This document shows positions 19,917 through 29,722 of a stretch of 38,965 nt of DNA, in pieces. This DNA comes from a bacterium (GTDB lineage: Bacteria > SZUA-79 > Acidulodesulfobacterales > Acidulodesulfobacteraceae). The notes under the pieces are model-generated. The model saw nothing but the letters and a program-made list of their open reading frames with translations. It had not been told where the DNA came from and ran no database searches. The stretch covers positions 1-38,965 of the forward strand of contig JAKASB010000002.1 of the NCBI GenBank assembly GCA_021828255.1. The letters are read 5' to 3'. The translations under genes and the position numbers were made by a program. Every line of letters starts with the position of its first letter. The first letter of the stretch is position 1.

Positions 19917-21096
19917 TAAGAAAGGTCATTTCGGCGAATACGGCGGAAGATATATTTCCGAAACATTAATGCCTGCCGTCATCGAACTTGAAGAATTTTA
20001 TAAAAAAATAAGAAGTGATAAAAAATTTATAAAAGAGTTTAATTATTACCTAAAAAATTACGTAGGCAGACCAAGCCCTCTGTATTTTGCAAAAAGACTT
20101 TCAGATATTTATAAGTCCGATATATACCTTAAACGGGAAGACCTAAACCATACCGGGGCACACAAAATAAACAATACGATAGGGCAGGCTTTGCTTGCCG
20201 TAAAGATGGGAAAAAAACGGATTATCGCCGAAACAGGGGCGGGACAGCATGGAGTGGCTACTGCTACGGTCTGTGCCCTATTCGACTTAGAGTGTGAAGT
20301 ATTTATGGGCAAAAAAGACATCGAAAGGCAGAAACAAAATGTTTTCAGAATGGAGCTTCTCGGAGCAAAAGTTAATCCCGTGGAATCAGGTTCTCAGACC
20401 CTAAAAGATGCTATGAATGAAGCATTGAGGGATTGGATTACAAATATTAAAACCACGTATTATATGATAGGAACTGTTGCCGGCCCTCACCCTTATCCAT
20501 TAATAGTCAGGGATTTTCAATCCGTTATAGGAAAAGAAGTTCTAAAACAGCTTAAAAAACTTCCGGATATTTTAATAGCATGCGTCGGGGGCGGCAGTAA
20601 TGCCATAGGACTATTTTACCCTTTTTTAAAATACGATAAAGTGAAGATGTACGGCGTAGAAGCCGGAGGATGCGGCATTGAAACCGGTATGCACGCCGCT
20701 TCTATTTCTGGAGGTACGCCTGGGGTTTTACACGGAAACAAAACTTACCTGCTTCAAGACGAGTTCGGCAGAATTGTGAATGCCCATTCTATTGCCGCGG
20801 GACTCGACTATCCCGGCATAGGTCCGGAACACAGCTATTTTGCGGATAAAAAAAGGATTATATTTGACAGCGTAACGGATGAAGAGGCTGTTTCAGCTTT
20901 TCAAAAGCTATGCAGGCTTGAAGGCATTATTCCGGCATTGGAAAGTTCCCATGCGATTGCATATTTAGAAAAAATAAAAAAGGAAATAAAAGGGAAAACC
21001 GTAGTTATAAATCTTTCCGGCAGAGGGGATAAAGATATGCATACAATTTCGGAATATCTTTCATCGAACACTGATGCAAAATTATCAAAATTATAA
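19903..21096 (+). CDS. trpB: Tryptophan synthase beta chain
   Basis: [54 protein letters not shown]. Confidence 0.99.
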   Translation: MKLPNKKGHFGEYGGRYISETLMPAVIELEEFYKKIRSDKKFIKEFNYYLKNYVGRPSPLYFAKRLSDIYKSDIYLKREDLNHTGAHKINNTIGQALLAVKMGKKRIIAETGAGQHGVATATVCALFDLECEVFMGKKDIERQKQNVFRMELLGAKVNPVESGSQTLKDAMNEALRDWITNIKTTYYMIGTVAGPHPYPLIVRDFQSVIGKEVLKQLKKLPDILIACVGGGSNAIGLFYPFLKYDKVKMYGVEAGGCGIETGMHAASISGGTPGVLHGNKTYLLQDEFGRIVNAHSIAAGLDYPGIGPEHSYFADKKRIIFDSVTDEEAVSAFQKLCRLEGIIPALESSHAIAYLEKIKKEIKGKTVVINLSGRGDKDMHTISEYLSSNTDAKLSKL

Positions 21097-21112
21097 AAAT
21101 AAAATAATAAAA

Positions 21113-21913
21113 ATGTCAAAAGAGAACAAAATAGATACCGTATTTAACAGACTAAGAACTGAAAATAAAACGGCTTTTATACCGTTTATATCTATAGGCG
21201 ACCCTGATATTGAAACTTCATTGGAAATAGCAAAAACTTTGATAAAAAACGGGGCGGACATGATTGAACTCGGTTTTCCTTTTTCGGATCCGATGGCAGA
21301 CGGCAAAGTAATACAAAGGTCTTACGAAAGGGCTTTGAAAAACAAGGTCTCGATGGAAGACGCTTTTAGTTTTGTAAAAAAGCTCAAAGCATACAGAGAT
21401 ATTCCCGTGATTCTTTTTACGTATTACAATCCTGTTTTCATACTTGGCGAAAGATTTGCCAAAGGCGCTCAAAGCGCCGGAATAGACGGCATTTTAGTCG
21501 TTGATTTGCCTCCCGAAGAGAGCGGAGAATTAACAAAATATATTCAGGGTAAAAATATATATCAGATTTATTTGCTTGCCCCTACGACTGGCAACGAACG
21601 GATAAAGCAGGTATTATCACATGCTAAAGGTTTTGTCTATTATGTCAGTGTTACGGGAGTTACGGGAGTAAGAAAAAGCCTCCCTGAAACAATTAAATCA
21701 AAGGTTAAGGAAATTAAGGAGATAAGCTCTATACCAGTGGGAGTAGGCTTCGGCATATCTTCCAAAGAACAGGCGAAAGATATCGGAAAATGCGCCGACG
21801 CCGTAATAATAGGTTCAAAAATAATTCAATTTATAGAGGACAACATTAACGATAAGCCTACAATAATACAAAGGATAGCCGAATTTTCATCCGGTATAAA
21901 ATCAAATCTATAA
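21113..21913 (+). CDS. trpA: Tryptophan synthase alpha chain (ATG 21113 preferred over ORF-track 21074)
   Basis: FIPFISIGDPDIETSLEIAKTLIKNGADMIELGFPFSDPMADG. Confidence 0.97.
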   Translation: MSKENKIDTVFNRLRTENKTAFIPFISIGDPDIETSLEIAKTLIKNGADMIELGFPFSDPMADGKVIQRSYERALKNKVSMEDAFSFVKKLKAYRDIPVILFTYYNPVFILGERFAKGAQSAGIDGILVVDLPPEESGELTKYIQGKNIYQIYLLAPTTGNERIKQVLSHAKGFVYYVSVTGVTGVRKSLPETIKSKVKEIKEISSIPVGVGFGISSKEQAKDIGKCADAVIIGSKIIQFIEDNINDKPTIIQRIAEFSSGIKSNL

Positions 21914-21930
21914 GTATACAATTACAATAT

Positions 21931-22770
21931 ATGCTTTTATTTAAATCAAAAAACGGCAGGAAGGAACAGGGCAAGCCTGTCATACCGGAAGGGCTATGGA
22001 TTAAATGTCCCAGTTGCAGCGAAATTATTTATAAAAAGGAATTAGAAAGAAATCTTGAAGTCTGTCCAAAATGCAATTATCATTTTAGACTTAAAGCGTT
22101 TAGAAGAATAGAAATAATATTCGACGAAGGCAGTTTCAAAGAGCTTTTTCAAGATATTAAGCCTATAGACGTATTAAATTTTACGGATACTAAAAGGTAT
22201 AAAGACCGGCTTAGAGAAGATGCCGAGAAAACGGGGCTTTCCGATTCTGTAGTTGCGGGGGAAGGAAATATTCATGGAATCAAGGTTGTATCTTCGATTT
22301 TCGATTTTAATTTTATGGGCGGCTCAATGGGGAGGGTTGCAGGAGAAAAGATTGCAAAAACATTTGAATACGCTACCGTCAATAAACTTCCCGTGATAAT
22401 TTTTTCGTCTTCCGGAGGCGCAAGAATGCAGGAAGGAATTTATTCTCTTATGCAGATGTCTAAAACTTTAGCTCTTGTTTCGGAATTTAATAAAACTGGG
22501 ATACCGTATATATCGGTCATGACCGATCCTACTACGGGTGGGGTATCGGCAAGTTTTGCGACTATGGGCGATGTTATAATTGCAGAGCCTAAAGCGCTTA
22601 TAGGATTTGCCGGTCCGAGGGTAATAGAAAAGACTATTCATCAGAGTCTTCCGGAAGGATTTCAAAGGTCGGAATACTTATTGGAGCATGGAATGGTAGA
22701 TATGATAGTCGAAAGAAAAGATTTAAAGGATGTTTTAAAAAATATGCTGCTCCTTTTTATCAATGAGTAG
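21931..22770 (+). CDS. accD: Acetyl-CoA carboxylase carboxyltransferase subunit beta
   Basis: N-terminal zinc ribbon CPSC...CPKC; SSSGGARMQEGIYSLMQM; TDPTTGGVSASFA. Confidence 0.98.
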   Translation: MLLFKSKNGRKEQGKPVIPEGLWIKCPSCSEIIYKKELERNLEVCPKCNYHFRLKAFRRIEIIFDEGSFKELFQDIKPIDVLNFTDTKRYKDRLREDAEKTGLSDSVVAGEGNIHGIKVVSSIFDFNFMGGSMGRVAGEKIAKTFEYATVNKLPVIIFSSSGGARMQEGIYSLMQMSKTLALVSEFNKTGIPYISVMTDPTTGGVSASFATMGDVIIAEPKALIGFAGPRVIEKTIHQSLPEGFQRSEYLLEHGMVDMIVERKDLKDVLKNMLLLFINE

Positions 22771-24061
22771 ATTAGATGAAATATATGGTTTAAGCGGTTT
22801 TTCCATGAATTTCGGTCTTGAGAGAATAAGAGCATTAATGCGGTATGCGGGTAACCCGCAGAATAAGTTAAAAACCGTGCATATAGCCGGAACAAACGGA
22901 AAGGGGTCTGTAAGCAGATTTATTTATAGTATCTTAGAAGAGCATGGCTTAAATGTCGGACTATACACTTCTCCTCATTTAGTGACTTTTTCCGAAAGAA
23001 TAGTTACCGGCGGAGAGAAGATAAAGGGTAGCGATCTAGAAAGGCTGAATGATTTTTTTGATAAAATAATTTCCGAAAAGGATGATTTTAAAAAATTAGG
23101 CGCTCCATCTTTTTTTGAACTTACTACGGCAATCTGTTTTCTCTATTTTTTCGAAAAAAAGGTCGATATAGCCGTTATAGAAGCAGGTTTGGGCGGCAGA
23201 TTAGATGCCACTAACATAATAAAAAAACCGCTTCTGTCGGTAATTACCAATATATCAATGGACCATAAAGATATATTGGGAAATTCTCTTAAAAAAATTG
23301 CGCTTGATAAAGCGGGCATAATTAAAAGAAATTCCGTTGCCGTTTGCGGAGAGAAAAAAAGTAAAATAGAAGGCGCAATAAAAGATTATGCTTTAAGTTT
23401 AAATGCGGAGTATTTTAATGCGAATAACGTTAAATTATTCAAAAGGGGCGAAGACGATTTATATAATTACAAAGGACTAAATACCGAAATAAAAAATATA
23501 AAATTGCCGAGTTTAGCTTTATATCAGAAATATAATTTAAAACTCAGTCTTTTATCCATCGAAATTCTCTATAAATATTATAAAAAGAGCCTAAAATTAA
23601 AACTAAACGATAATTTAATAAGAAACGGAATATTAAAATTTAGCAACGAAGGACGTTTTGAAATAATTAAATATAAAAATAACGATATTATTTTAGATGG
23701 AGCTCATAATCCGGATGGAATTAAAAATCTTGTTATTTCATTGCAAAAATTTTTTAAAAAGAATAATTTTATAATTATCTTTGCGGTTATGAAGGATAAG
23801 GATTATAAAACAATTTTAAGAAGGCTTTCGGTTTTAGGAGGAGACATTATCTTTACCGGTTTAAATAACGACAGAGCATTGAGCGGGAATGAATTGAAAA
23901 GGTTCTCCATGCAAAATCATTGTTTTAAAAAAGTTTTTATAGAAGACAATATAAAAGATGCATTGGAAACGGCGGCGAAGAGCAAAAAAAAAGGCGATGT
24001 GATACTTATCTGCGGTTCTTTATACCTGATAGGGGAATTTAAAAAAACCATTAAAAATTAG
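22763..24061 (+). CDS. folC: Bifunctional folylpolyglutamate synthase/dihydrofolate synthase
   Basis: VHIAGTNGKGSVSRFIYSIL; EAGLGGRLDATNII; LDGAHNPDGIKNL. Confidence 0.96.
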   Translation: MSRLDEIYGLSGFSMNFGLERIRALMRYAGNPQNKLKTVHIAGTNGKGSVSRFIYSILEEHGLNVGLYTSPHLVTFSERIVTGGEKIKGSDLERLNDFFDKIISEKDDFKKLGAPSFFELTTAICFLYFFEKKVDIAVIEAGLGGRLDATNIIKKPLLSVITNISMDHKDILGNSLKKIALDKAGIIKRNSVAVCGEKKSKIEGAIKDYALSLNAEYFNANNVKLFKRGEDDLYNYKGLNTEIKNIKLPSLALYQKYNLKLSLLSIEILYKYYKKSLKLKLNDNLIRNGILKFSNEGRFEIIKYKNNDIILDGAHNPDGIKNLVISLQKFFKKNNFIIIFAVMKDKDYKTILRRLSVLGGDIIFTGLNNDRALSGNELKRFSMQNHCFKKVFIEDNIKDALETAAKSKKKGDVILICGSLYLIGEFKKTIKN

Positions 24062-24075
24062 TTGCATTTAAATTC

Positions 24076-26313
24076 ATGAAAAAAATTTCATTCATCCTCT
24101 TTGTTTTTGCAGTTTTATATTCCTTAAATATTATTCAAACTTCATATGCGCTTGAAACAAAAACCATTCCTATCCATATTTTAGCGGATAAAGTAGTCTA
24201 TAATAAGAATAATCATACCTATATTTTTACCGGAAACGTAATAATAACACGTAAAAAATTTAACTTAAAAGCGGATAAAGTGGTCTATTTTTATAAAACG
24301 GATTATGCTGTTGCCACGGGAAACGTTATAGTAAATTCAAAAGGAACGGTTACTAAAGCTAAAAAGCTTAAAGTATATTTAAAAAGCAAAATAGGAACCA
24401 TTTATAATTCCCATATACATTATTTGGATAAAAACATTTACGTTTACGGCGATAGAATTTACCATAAAGGCAAAGGTTTTTATCAGGTGAAGGACGGCTA
24501 CCTAACGTCGTGCAAAAGAACCCCCCCTTCGTGGAAATTATATTCATCTTTTTCAGATGTATATGAGGGGAGCTATGTCTATTCTTTTAATTCTATTTTT
24601 TATATCCATAATGTGCCGATTTTATATTTTCCGTTTATGGTGACTCCTATTAAAACAAAGAAATCTTCGGGGCTTTTAATACCTACGATGGGATATAGCT
24701 CGCTTACCGGTTATCAGGCTGGAGAGGGCTACTATTTCGATCTTGGCAGATCTCAGGATTTGACTTATAATTTAAATTATTACAGCTACTTAGGCTACGG
24801 AAATTCGCTAAAATATAGATACAGCCTCAATCCTTATTCTCACGGTTCTATTTACGGATTTTATATGCACGAAGGGGATAATAAGAAAAGTTTTACTATG
24901 TCGCCTAATTTAACCCGGTATCTTTTGTTTTCCCATAATATGGATTTTTTTGGGAATCTGGCGGTTAAAACAAACTTGAATATTCCATCGGATAATTCAT
25001 TTTATGCCGATTTCTCGACCAACGTCTATCAAATGACGAAAAACAGATTGTCTTCTAATTTTTCGGCGACTTACGATTCTGACGGCTATTCCGCAAGGAT
25101 GAACTTTCTCAGGTTAGATAACTTATTTATTCCGAATTATGCCACGGTTGACGAATATCCCGCTTTTTCGCTGGACGGACAATCGAAACTCGGAGATTTT
25201 TTAAACAATCCTTTATATTTCAATTTACATTCGTCATTCGATGTTTTCAGGAGCCCCGCATATCTGAACGATGAAAGATTGGATATATATCCGCAGGCAT
25301 ATATGCCGCTGAGACTCATAAGAGGTATCCATATAACTCCCAGAGCAGGAATTAGGGATACCGGCTATTTTAATATTACCGACGGATATACGGATATTTC
25401 TTCTACCGACAAGAATAGACAGGTTTATTACGCTTCGTTAAACGACAATACGACTCTTTTTAATAATTATGTTACCTCTTATAAAAATCATAGCGGTTAC
25501 TTAGCTTTTTTAACGCCTTACGTAAATTATAATCTTGTCAGGCCTGTTAATCAATCCGGTATTCCGCTAATCGACCAGACTGATTATATTCCGCAGGAAA
25601 GCGCATTTAAATACGGACTTAATTTTAATCTTGAAAGTTATGCAGATAAAGGAGTAAATAATTTACTGAGATTCAGCTTGTATCAATACCATTCTATTTC
25701 AGGGAATTTTATAAATCCGGTAAACTATTTTAATTATGATAATGCAAATTCGGATATTATTACAAGAATTAAAGTCCATCCGGTTTCAAATCTGTATTTT
25801 TTCGGGAGCGGAAGTTATGACGATTATAACTATATATTTCATGATTATAATATCAACTCGCGAATTACAGATTTCAGACAAGATTCTTTCGGCATAGGAT
25901 ATACTGAAATAAACGATGTTCAGGGGTATCTTACGGCATTAAATATGTTTAATTCTTCAAATTTAAATCTTTTTCCACAAACCTCGTCGGTTATCACCAA
26001 TCTTAATACTCTTGCTTACACGAGTTTGTCCGCTAATTTAAATATTATCTCAGGTTTTAGTATTAATACTACCGAAAATATAGACCTTACGGTGCATAAA
26101 GATATATCTAATTCTATCGGCATAGCATATCAAACCGGCTGCATAGGTTTTATTGCCAATTATATAAATCTGCCTTATTTTCATCAATGGGCTTTTTCCT
26201 TCGGCTTGGTACTTAGGGGTATAGGAACGTACGGCTTCGGCAATATGATTTCTCCTGGTGCTACGGCATCGGGCTTAACGATGAACGGTCCGGGTTTTAA
26301 CAGCGGTTTGTAA
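24076..26313 (+). CDS. lptD: LPS-assembly outer-membrane protein LptD (OstA/Imp)
   Basis: Signal peptide, OstA-like N-domain, TSCKRTPPSWKLYS and PYFYFP-like IPILYFPFMVTPIKTKKSSGLLIPTMGYSS motifs, long beta-rich barrel. Confidence 0.9.
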   Translation: MKKISFILFVFAVLYSLNIIQTSYALETKTIPIHILADKVVYNKNNHTYIFTGNVIITRKKFNLKADKVVYFYKTDYAVATGNVIVNSKGTVTKAKKLKVYLKSKIGTIYNSHIHYLDKNIYVYGDRIYHKGKGFYQVKDGYLTSCKRTPPSWKLYSSFSDVYEGSYVYSFNSIFYIHNVPILYFPFMVTPIKTKKSSGLLIPTMGYSSLTGYQAGEGYYFDLGRSQDLTYNLNYYSYLGYGNSLKYRYSLNPYSHGSIYGFYMHEGDNKKSFTMSPNLTRYLLFSHNMDFFGNLAVKTNLNIPSDNSFYADFSTNVYQMTKNRLSSNFSATYDSDGYSARMNFLRLDNLFIPNYATVDEYPAFSLDGQSKLGDFLNNPLYFNLHSSFDVFRSPAYLNDERLDIYPQAYMPLRLIRGIHITPRAGIRDTGYFNITDGYTDISSTDKNRQVYYASLNDNTTLFNNYVTSYKNHSGYLAFLTPYVNYNLVRPVNQSGIPLIDQTDYIPQESAFKYGLNFNLESYADKGVNNLLRFSLYQYHSISGNFINPVNYFNYDNANSDIITRIKVHPVSNLYFFGSGSYDDYNYIFHDYNINSRITDFRQDSFGIGYTEINDVQGYLTALNMFNSSNLNLFPQTSSVITNLNTLAYTSLSANLNIISGFSINTTENIDLTVHKDISNSIGIAYQTGCIGFIANYINLPYFHQWAFSFGLVLRGIGTYGFGNMISPGATASGLTMNGPGFNSGL

Positions 26314-26371
26314 ACATTAGACCGGTTTTAAGCAGTTGGTCAAATTTTAACTTTGGAGGTTTTTGATTTTT

Positions 26372-27379
26372 GTGAAAACATATCTTGTAACGGGCGGTTT
26401 CGGTTTCATAGGATCTAATTTTATCCGTTATGTTCTGGATAAACAAAAAGACATAGGGATAATCAACGTAGATAAGATAACATATGCCGCAAACCCCGGA
26501 AATCTTGCGGGTTATTCCGAAAATTACAAATTCTACAGAGTAGATATTGCCGATAAAACGGCATTGTCGAAAGTTTTTCAAGAAAATAAAATAAATTGTG
26601 CGGTTAACTTTGCGGCAGAATCCCATGTGGACAGGTCTATTGCCGACCCGGGAATTTTTATTAAAACCAATGTCGAGGGAACCTTAAACCTGCTAGAGTT
26701 GTCCATGAAATATCGTGTAGAGAAATTTCTACAAATTTCCACAGACGAAGTTTATGGGTCTTTAGGCGCTTCCGGAAAATTCAACGAAGAAACACCGTTA
26801 TCGCCCCGCAGTCCTTATTCCGCTTCAAAAGCCGCCGCAGATATGCTTGCTATGTCATTTTTTCATACTTATAATATGCCTGTTTTAATATCAAGGTGTT
26901 CGAACAATTACGGACCATATCAATTTCCGGAAAAATTAATGCCTTTAGTTATTATTAATGCGTTAAATGATAAAGATATACCCTTATACGGAGACGGAAA
27001 AAACGTAAGAGACTGGATATATGTTAGAGACCACGTTAAAGGCATATGCTTAGTTTTAGAAAAGGGGAAATTCGGAGAAGTTTATAATATAGGCGGCAAC
27101 TCTGAAGCAGAAAATGTTGATATAATTATATACATATTAGATAAGCTTAATAAACCTCGTTCATTAATTAAGTATGTTAAAGACAGACAGGGGCACGATA
27201 GAAGATATGCTATGGACTTTTCTAAAATCAACGCCGAAACAGGATTTTTACCCAAATATAATATAGAAAAAGGTATAGATTCTACGATAAACTGGTATAA
27301 AAAAAACGAAAGCTGGTGGCGGAAAATATTATCCGGAGATTATAAAGAATATTATAAAAAAATGTATGAAAACAGGTGA
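26372..27379 (+). CDS. rfbB: dTDP-glucose 4,6-dehydratase (GTG start preferred; ORF track starts at TTG 26363)
   Basis: TGGFGFIGSNFIRYVL; QISTDEVYGSL; SPYSASKAAADMLAMSF; RCSNNYGPYQFPEKL; GGAGG SD at 26355 fits GTG 26372. Confidence 0.95.
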   Translation: MKTYLVTGGFGFIGSNFIRYVLDKQKDIGIINVDKITYAANPGNLAGYSENYKFYRVDIADKTALSKVFQENKINCAVNFAAESHVDRSIADPGIFIKTNVEGTLNLLELSMKYRVEKFLQISTDEVYGSLGASGKFNEETPLSPRSPYSASKAAADMLAMSFFHTYNMPVLISRCSNNYGPYQFPEKLMPLVIINALNDKDIPLYGDGKNVRDWIYVRDHVKGICLVLEKGKFGEVYNIGGNSEAENVDIIIYILDKLNKPRSLIKYVKDRQGHDRRYAMDFSKINAETGFLPKYNIEKGIDSTINWYKKNESWWRKILSGDYKEYYKKMYENR

Positions 27380-27388
27380 GGTTTTATA

Positions 27389-28255
27389 ATGCTGAAGATT
27401 GCTCTTATCGGTTCAACAGGTATGCTTGGCATAGACGTAAATGCCGCCCTTAAAGGGGTAAATTTTCTTATTAAGAATTATAATTCTAAGAATTTAGACA
27501 TAGCAGATGGGACGGCAGTTAATGGAGCTTTAAACGGTTTTAAGCCCGATTATATTATTAACTGCGCCGCATATACGGACGTGGACGGGGCGGAAACGGA
27601 AAAGGAAAAAGCCGATGCCGTTAATAATATCGGGGTGCAAAATTTAGCCGATACGGCTTTGAATATAGGTTCTAGAATAATACATTTAAGTACAGATTAT
27701 GTGTTTGACGGGTCGAAGAAGATGCCTTATACCGAAGACGACGTGCCTAACCCGATAAACGAATACGGCTTATCCAAGCTCAGAGGAGAGGAGGCTTTGA
27801 AAAATTCAGGAGCAAGTTATATAATATTAAGAACCTCATGGCTATACGGTAAAAACGGGAAAAATTTCGTGAACACGATTTTAAAATTGGCAGACAGCCA
27901 GAAAAAAATAGAGGTGGTAAACGATCAGTTCGGCGCCCCTACATACACTAAAGACGTTGCATATGCTATATCCGAAATAATTATAAAAGACAATTCCAAA
28001 AATGAAATTTATCACTTAACTAACGAAGGTCACACTTCATGGTATAAATTTGCCCTTGAAATAGTAAGCGTTTTTAAGAGAACAAATTGCGAAATTGTGC
28101 CCACGCCTTCAGATAAGTTCGTAAGACCTGCCAAAAGACCGGTTTACAGTGTCATGGACAACTCTAAAATTAAAGAGGATTATGGCATAGAGTTAAGACC
28201 GTGGAAAGATGCCCTTAAAAAATACTGCAACGACATAGGGTATTTTATTATTTGA
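27389..28255 (+). CDS. rfbD: dTDP-4-dehydrorhamnose reductase
   Basis: IALIGSTGMLGIDV; NCAAYTDVDGAE; STDYVFDG; RTSWLYGKNGKNFV. Confidence 0.94.
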   Translation: MLKIALIGSTGMLGIDVNAALKGVNFLIKNYNSKNLDIADGTAVNGALNGFKPDYIINCAAYTDVDGAETEKEKADAVNNIGVQNLADTALNIGSRIIHLSTDYVFDGSKKMPYTEDDVPNPINEYGLSKLRGEEALKNSGASYIILRTSWLYGKNGKNFVNTILKLADSQKKIEVVNDQFGAPTYTKDVAYAISEIIIKDNSKNEIYHLTNEGHTSWYKFALEIVSVFKRTNCEIVPTPSDKFVRPAKRPVYSVMDNSKIKEDYGIELRPWKDALKKYCNDIGYFII

Positions 28256-28344
28256 AAAATTTTAATTAAAATATATAATTATAATCAGATATAATCATTA
28301 GATACAATATTAGATGTTTAAAAATTATTTAATTTCTAATTTTA

Positions 28345-28941
28345 ATGACCAAATCTTTTATCGGTAAAATCAAAAGCAGGTTTCTAACCGGATTAACTAT
28401 TATCATTCCGGGAGCTATAACTATTTTTATAATAGTATGGCTCTTAAGGGAAGTTAATAGAATTTTTAATCCCTTCTCTATTTTCATAAAGAGATATATC
28501 CATATTTATATACCGGACATTGGATTAATACTTTTATTTGCTTTAATTCTTATTTCAGGTTTTCTTATTACTAATTGGCTTGGCAGAGCCGTTATTAGTT
28601 TATACGAAAACGTTATGCTGAAAATTCCGGTGGTAAATTTACTTTATAAATCGACTAAGCAATGGGTAGATATATTTTCTCCCGACAAAAGTTCGTTTAA
28701 AAAATTTGTTTTAGTCAGATATAACGGCGATAAATTTATATACGGGTTTTTAACGTCCCATACCGGAATAAAAGGCGAAAATAAAGACGATTACGCGGTA
28801 GTTTATATTCCGACGAACCATCTTTACATAGGTATGAATATAATTGCCAAAAAAGATGACATAATCGAAACCGGTCTGAAAGTGGAGCAGGGGATACAGA
28901 TTGTTCTTTCGGCGGGGATAGCGTTTCCGAAAAAATTGTAA
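28345..28941 (+). CDS. DUF502 family membrane protein
   Basis: SRFLTGLTIIIPGAITIFIIVWLLREV...P.VNLLYKSTKQ; two predicted TM segments; family-typical motifs. Confidence 0.88.
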   Translation: MTKSFIGKIKSRFLTGLTIIIPGAITIFIIVWLLREVNRIFNPFSIFIKRYIHIYIPDIGLILLFALILISGFLITNWLGRAVISLYENVMLKIPVVNLLYKSTKQWVDIFSPDKSSFKKFVLVRYNGDKFIYGFLTSHTGIKGENKDDYAVVYIPTNHLYIGMNIIAKKDDIIETGLKVEQGIQIVLSAGIAFPKKL

Positions 28942-28963
28942 TATAAAAAGAATCGGTTTCTAA

Positions 28964-29722
28964 ATGCATAATAGATTTTATATCGATGAGAAAATAGAGG
29001 GTTATTCCGGAAAAGAGATTGTTTTGGAATCGATATCTGCTCATATTAAAGCATTTCGCAAAAAAATAGGCGATGAAATTAAACTCTACGACGGCTTAGG
29101 AACTGTTTATTCCGCTAAAATTCTTAAAATTGCTAAGAAAAATATTAATATTGAATTGATATCAAACAAGAAATATTTAGAAAATAATATTAAAATTTAT
29201 CTTTTCCTGCCTCTTATTACGTCTCACATAATGGACCAGCTTATCGCCAGAGTTTGTGAACTCGAGGTAAGCAATATTTTTCCCGTAATCACGGAAAGGT
29301 CTATTAATTTAAAAAATGAAAAAGAAATAAATTCTAAGTTGTCGAAATGGGATAAAATTTCTAAAGGAGCTATGATTATTGCCGGGAAAAATTTTTCTAC
29401 GGTGATAAACAAACCCATAGATTTAGCCGCCGCCTTTAAATCGGCAGAAAATTTTAACGCAAAATTAATAGCTTCTCCTGACGCAAATTTATTTTTAAAA
29501 GATTATTTGGAAAATTTTGATTTTAAGAAAGATAATATTTTTATAGGAATGTTTATAGGACCGGAAGGCGATTTTTCTCCGTCCGAATTAAGATTGTCAG
29601 AAGAATACGGATTTACGTCCGTTAAATTGTCTAATTACATTATGAGCACATTTGCCGCTTCTCTTTATTCCGTTTCAAATTTAATATGTTTCGCCTTTTC
29701 GGATAATAATTATGCGTCTTAA
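28964..29722 (+). CDS. rsmE: 16S rRNA m3U1498 methyltransferase
   Basis: C-terminal IGPEGDFSPSELRLSEEYGFTSVKLSNYIMSTFAA matches RsmE SAM-site motif (IGPEGG...LG..ILR.ETA). Confidence 0.9.
   Translation: MHNRFYIDEKIEGYSGKEIVLESISAHIKAFRKKIGDEIKLYDGLGTVYSAKILKIAKKNINIELISNKKYLENNIKIYLFLPLITSHIMDQLIARVCELEVSNIFPVITERSINLKNEKEINSKLSKWDKISKGAMIIAGKNFSTVINKPIDLAAAFKSAENFNAKLIASPDANLFLKDYLENFDFKKDNIFIGMFIGPEGDFSPSELRLSEEYGFTSVKLSNYIMSTFAASLYSVSNLICFAFSDNNYAS

Noticed and set aside
21648-21672. Short tandem GTTACGGGA repeat
   Set aside because: Encodes the conserved TrpA VSVTGVTGVR loop; protein constraint explains it.
28256-28344. Several TATAAT-like and palindromic AT strings upstream of the DUF502 gene
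   Set aside because: Too AT-rich to single out a promoter or structure by eye; ATTTTAATTAAAAT is a weak dyad.
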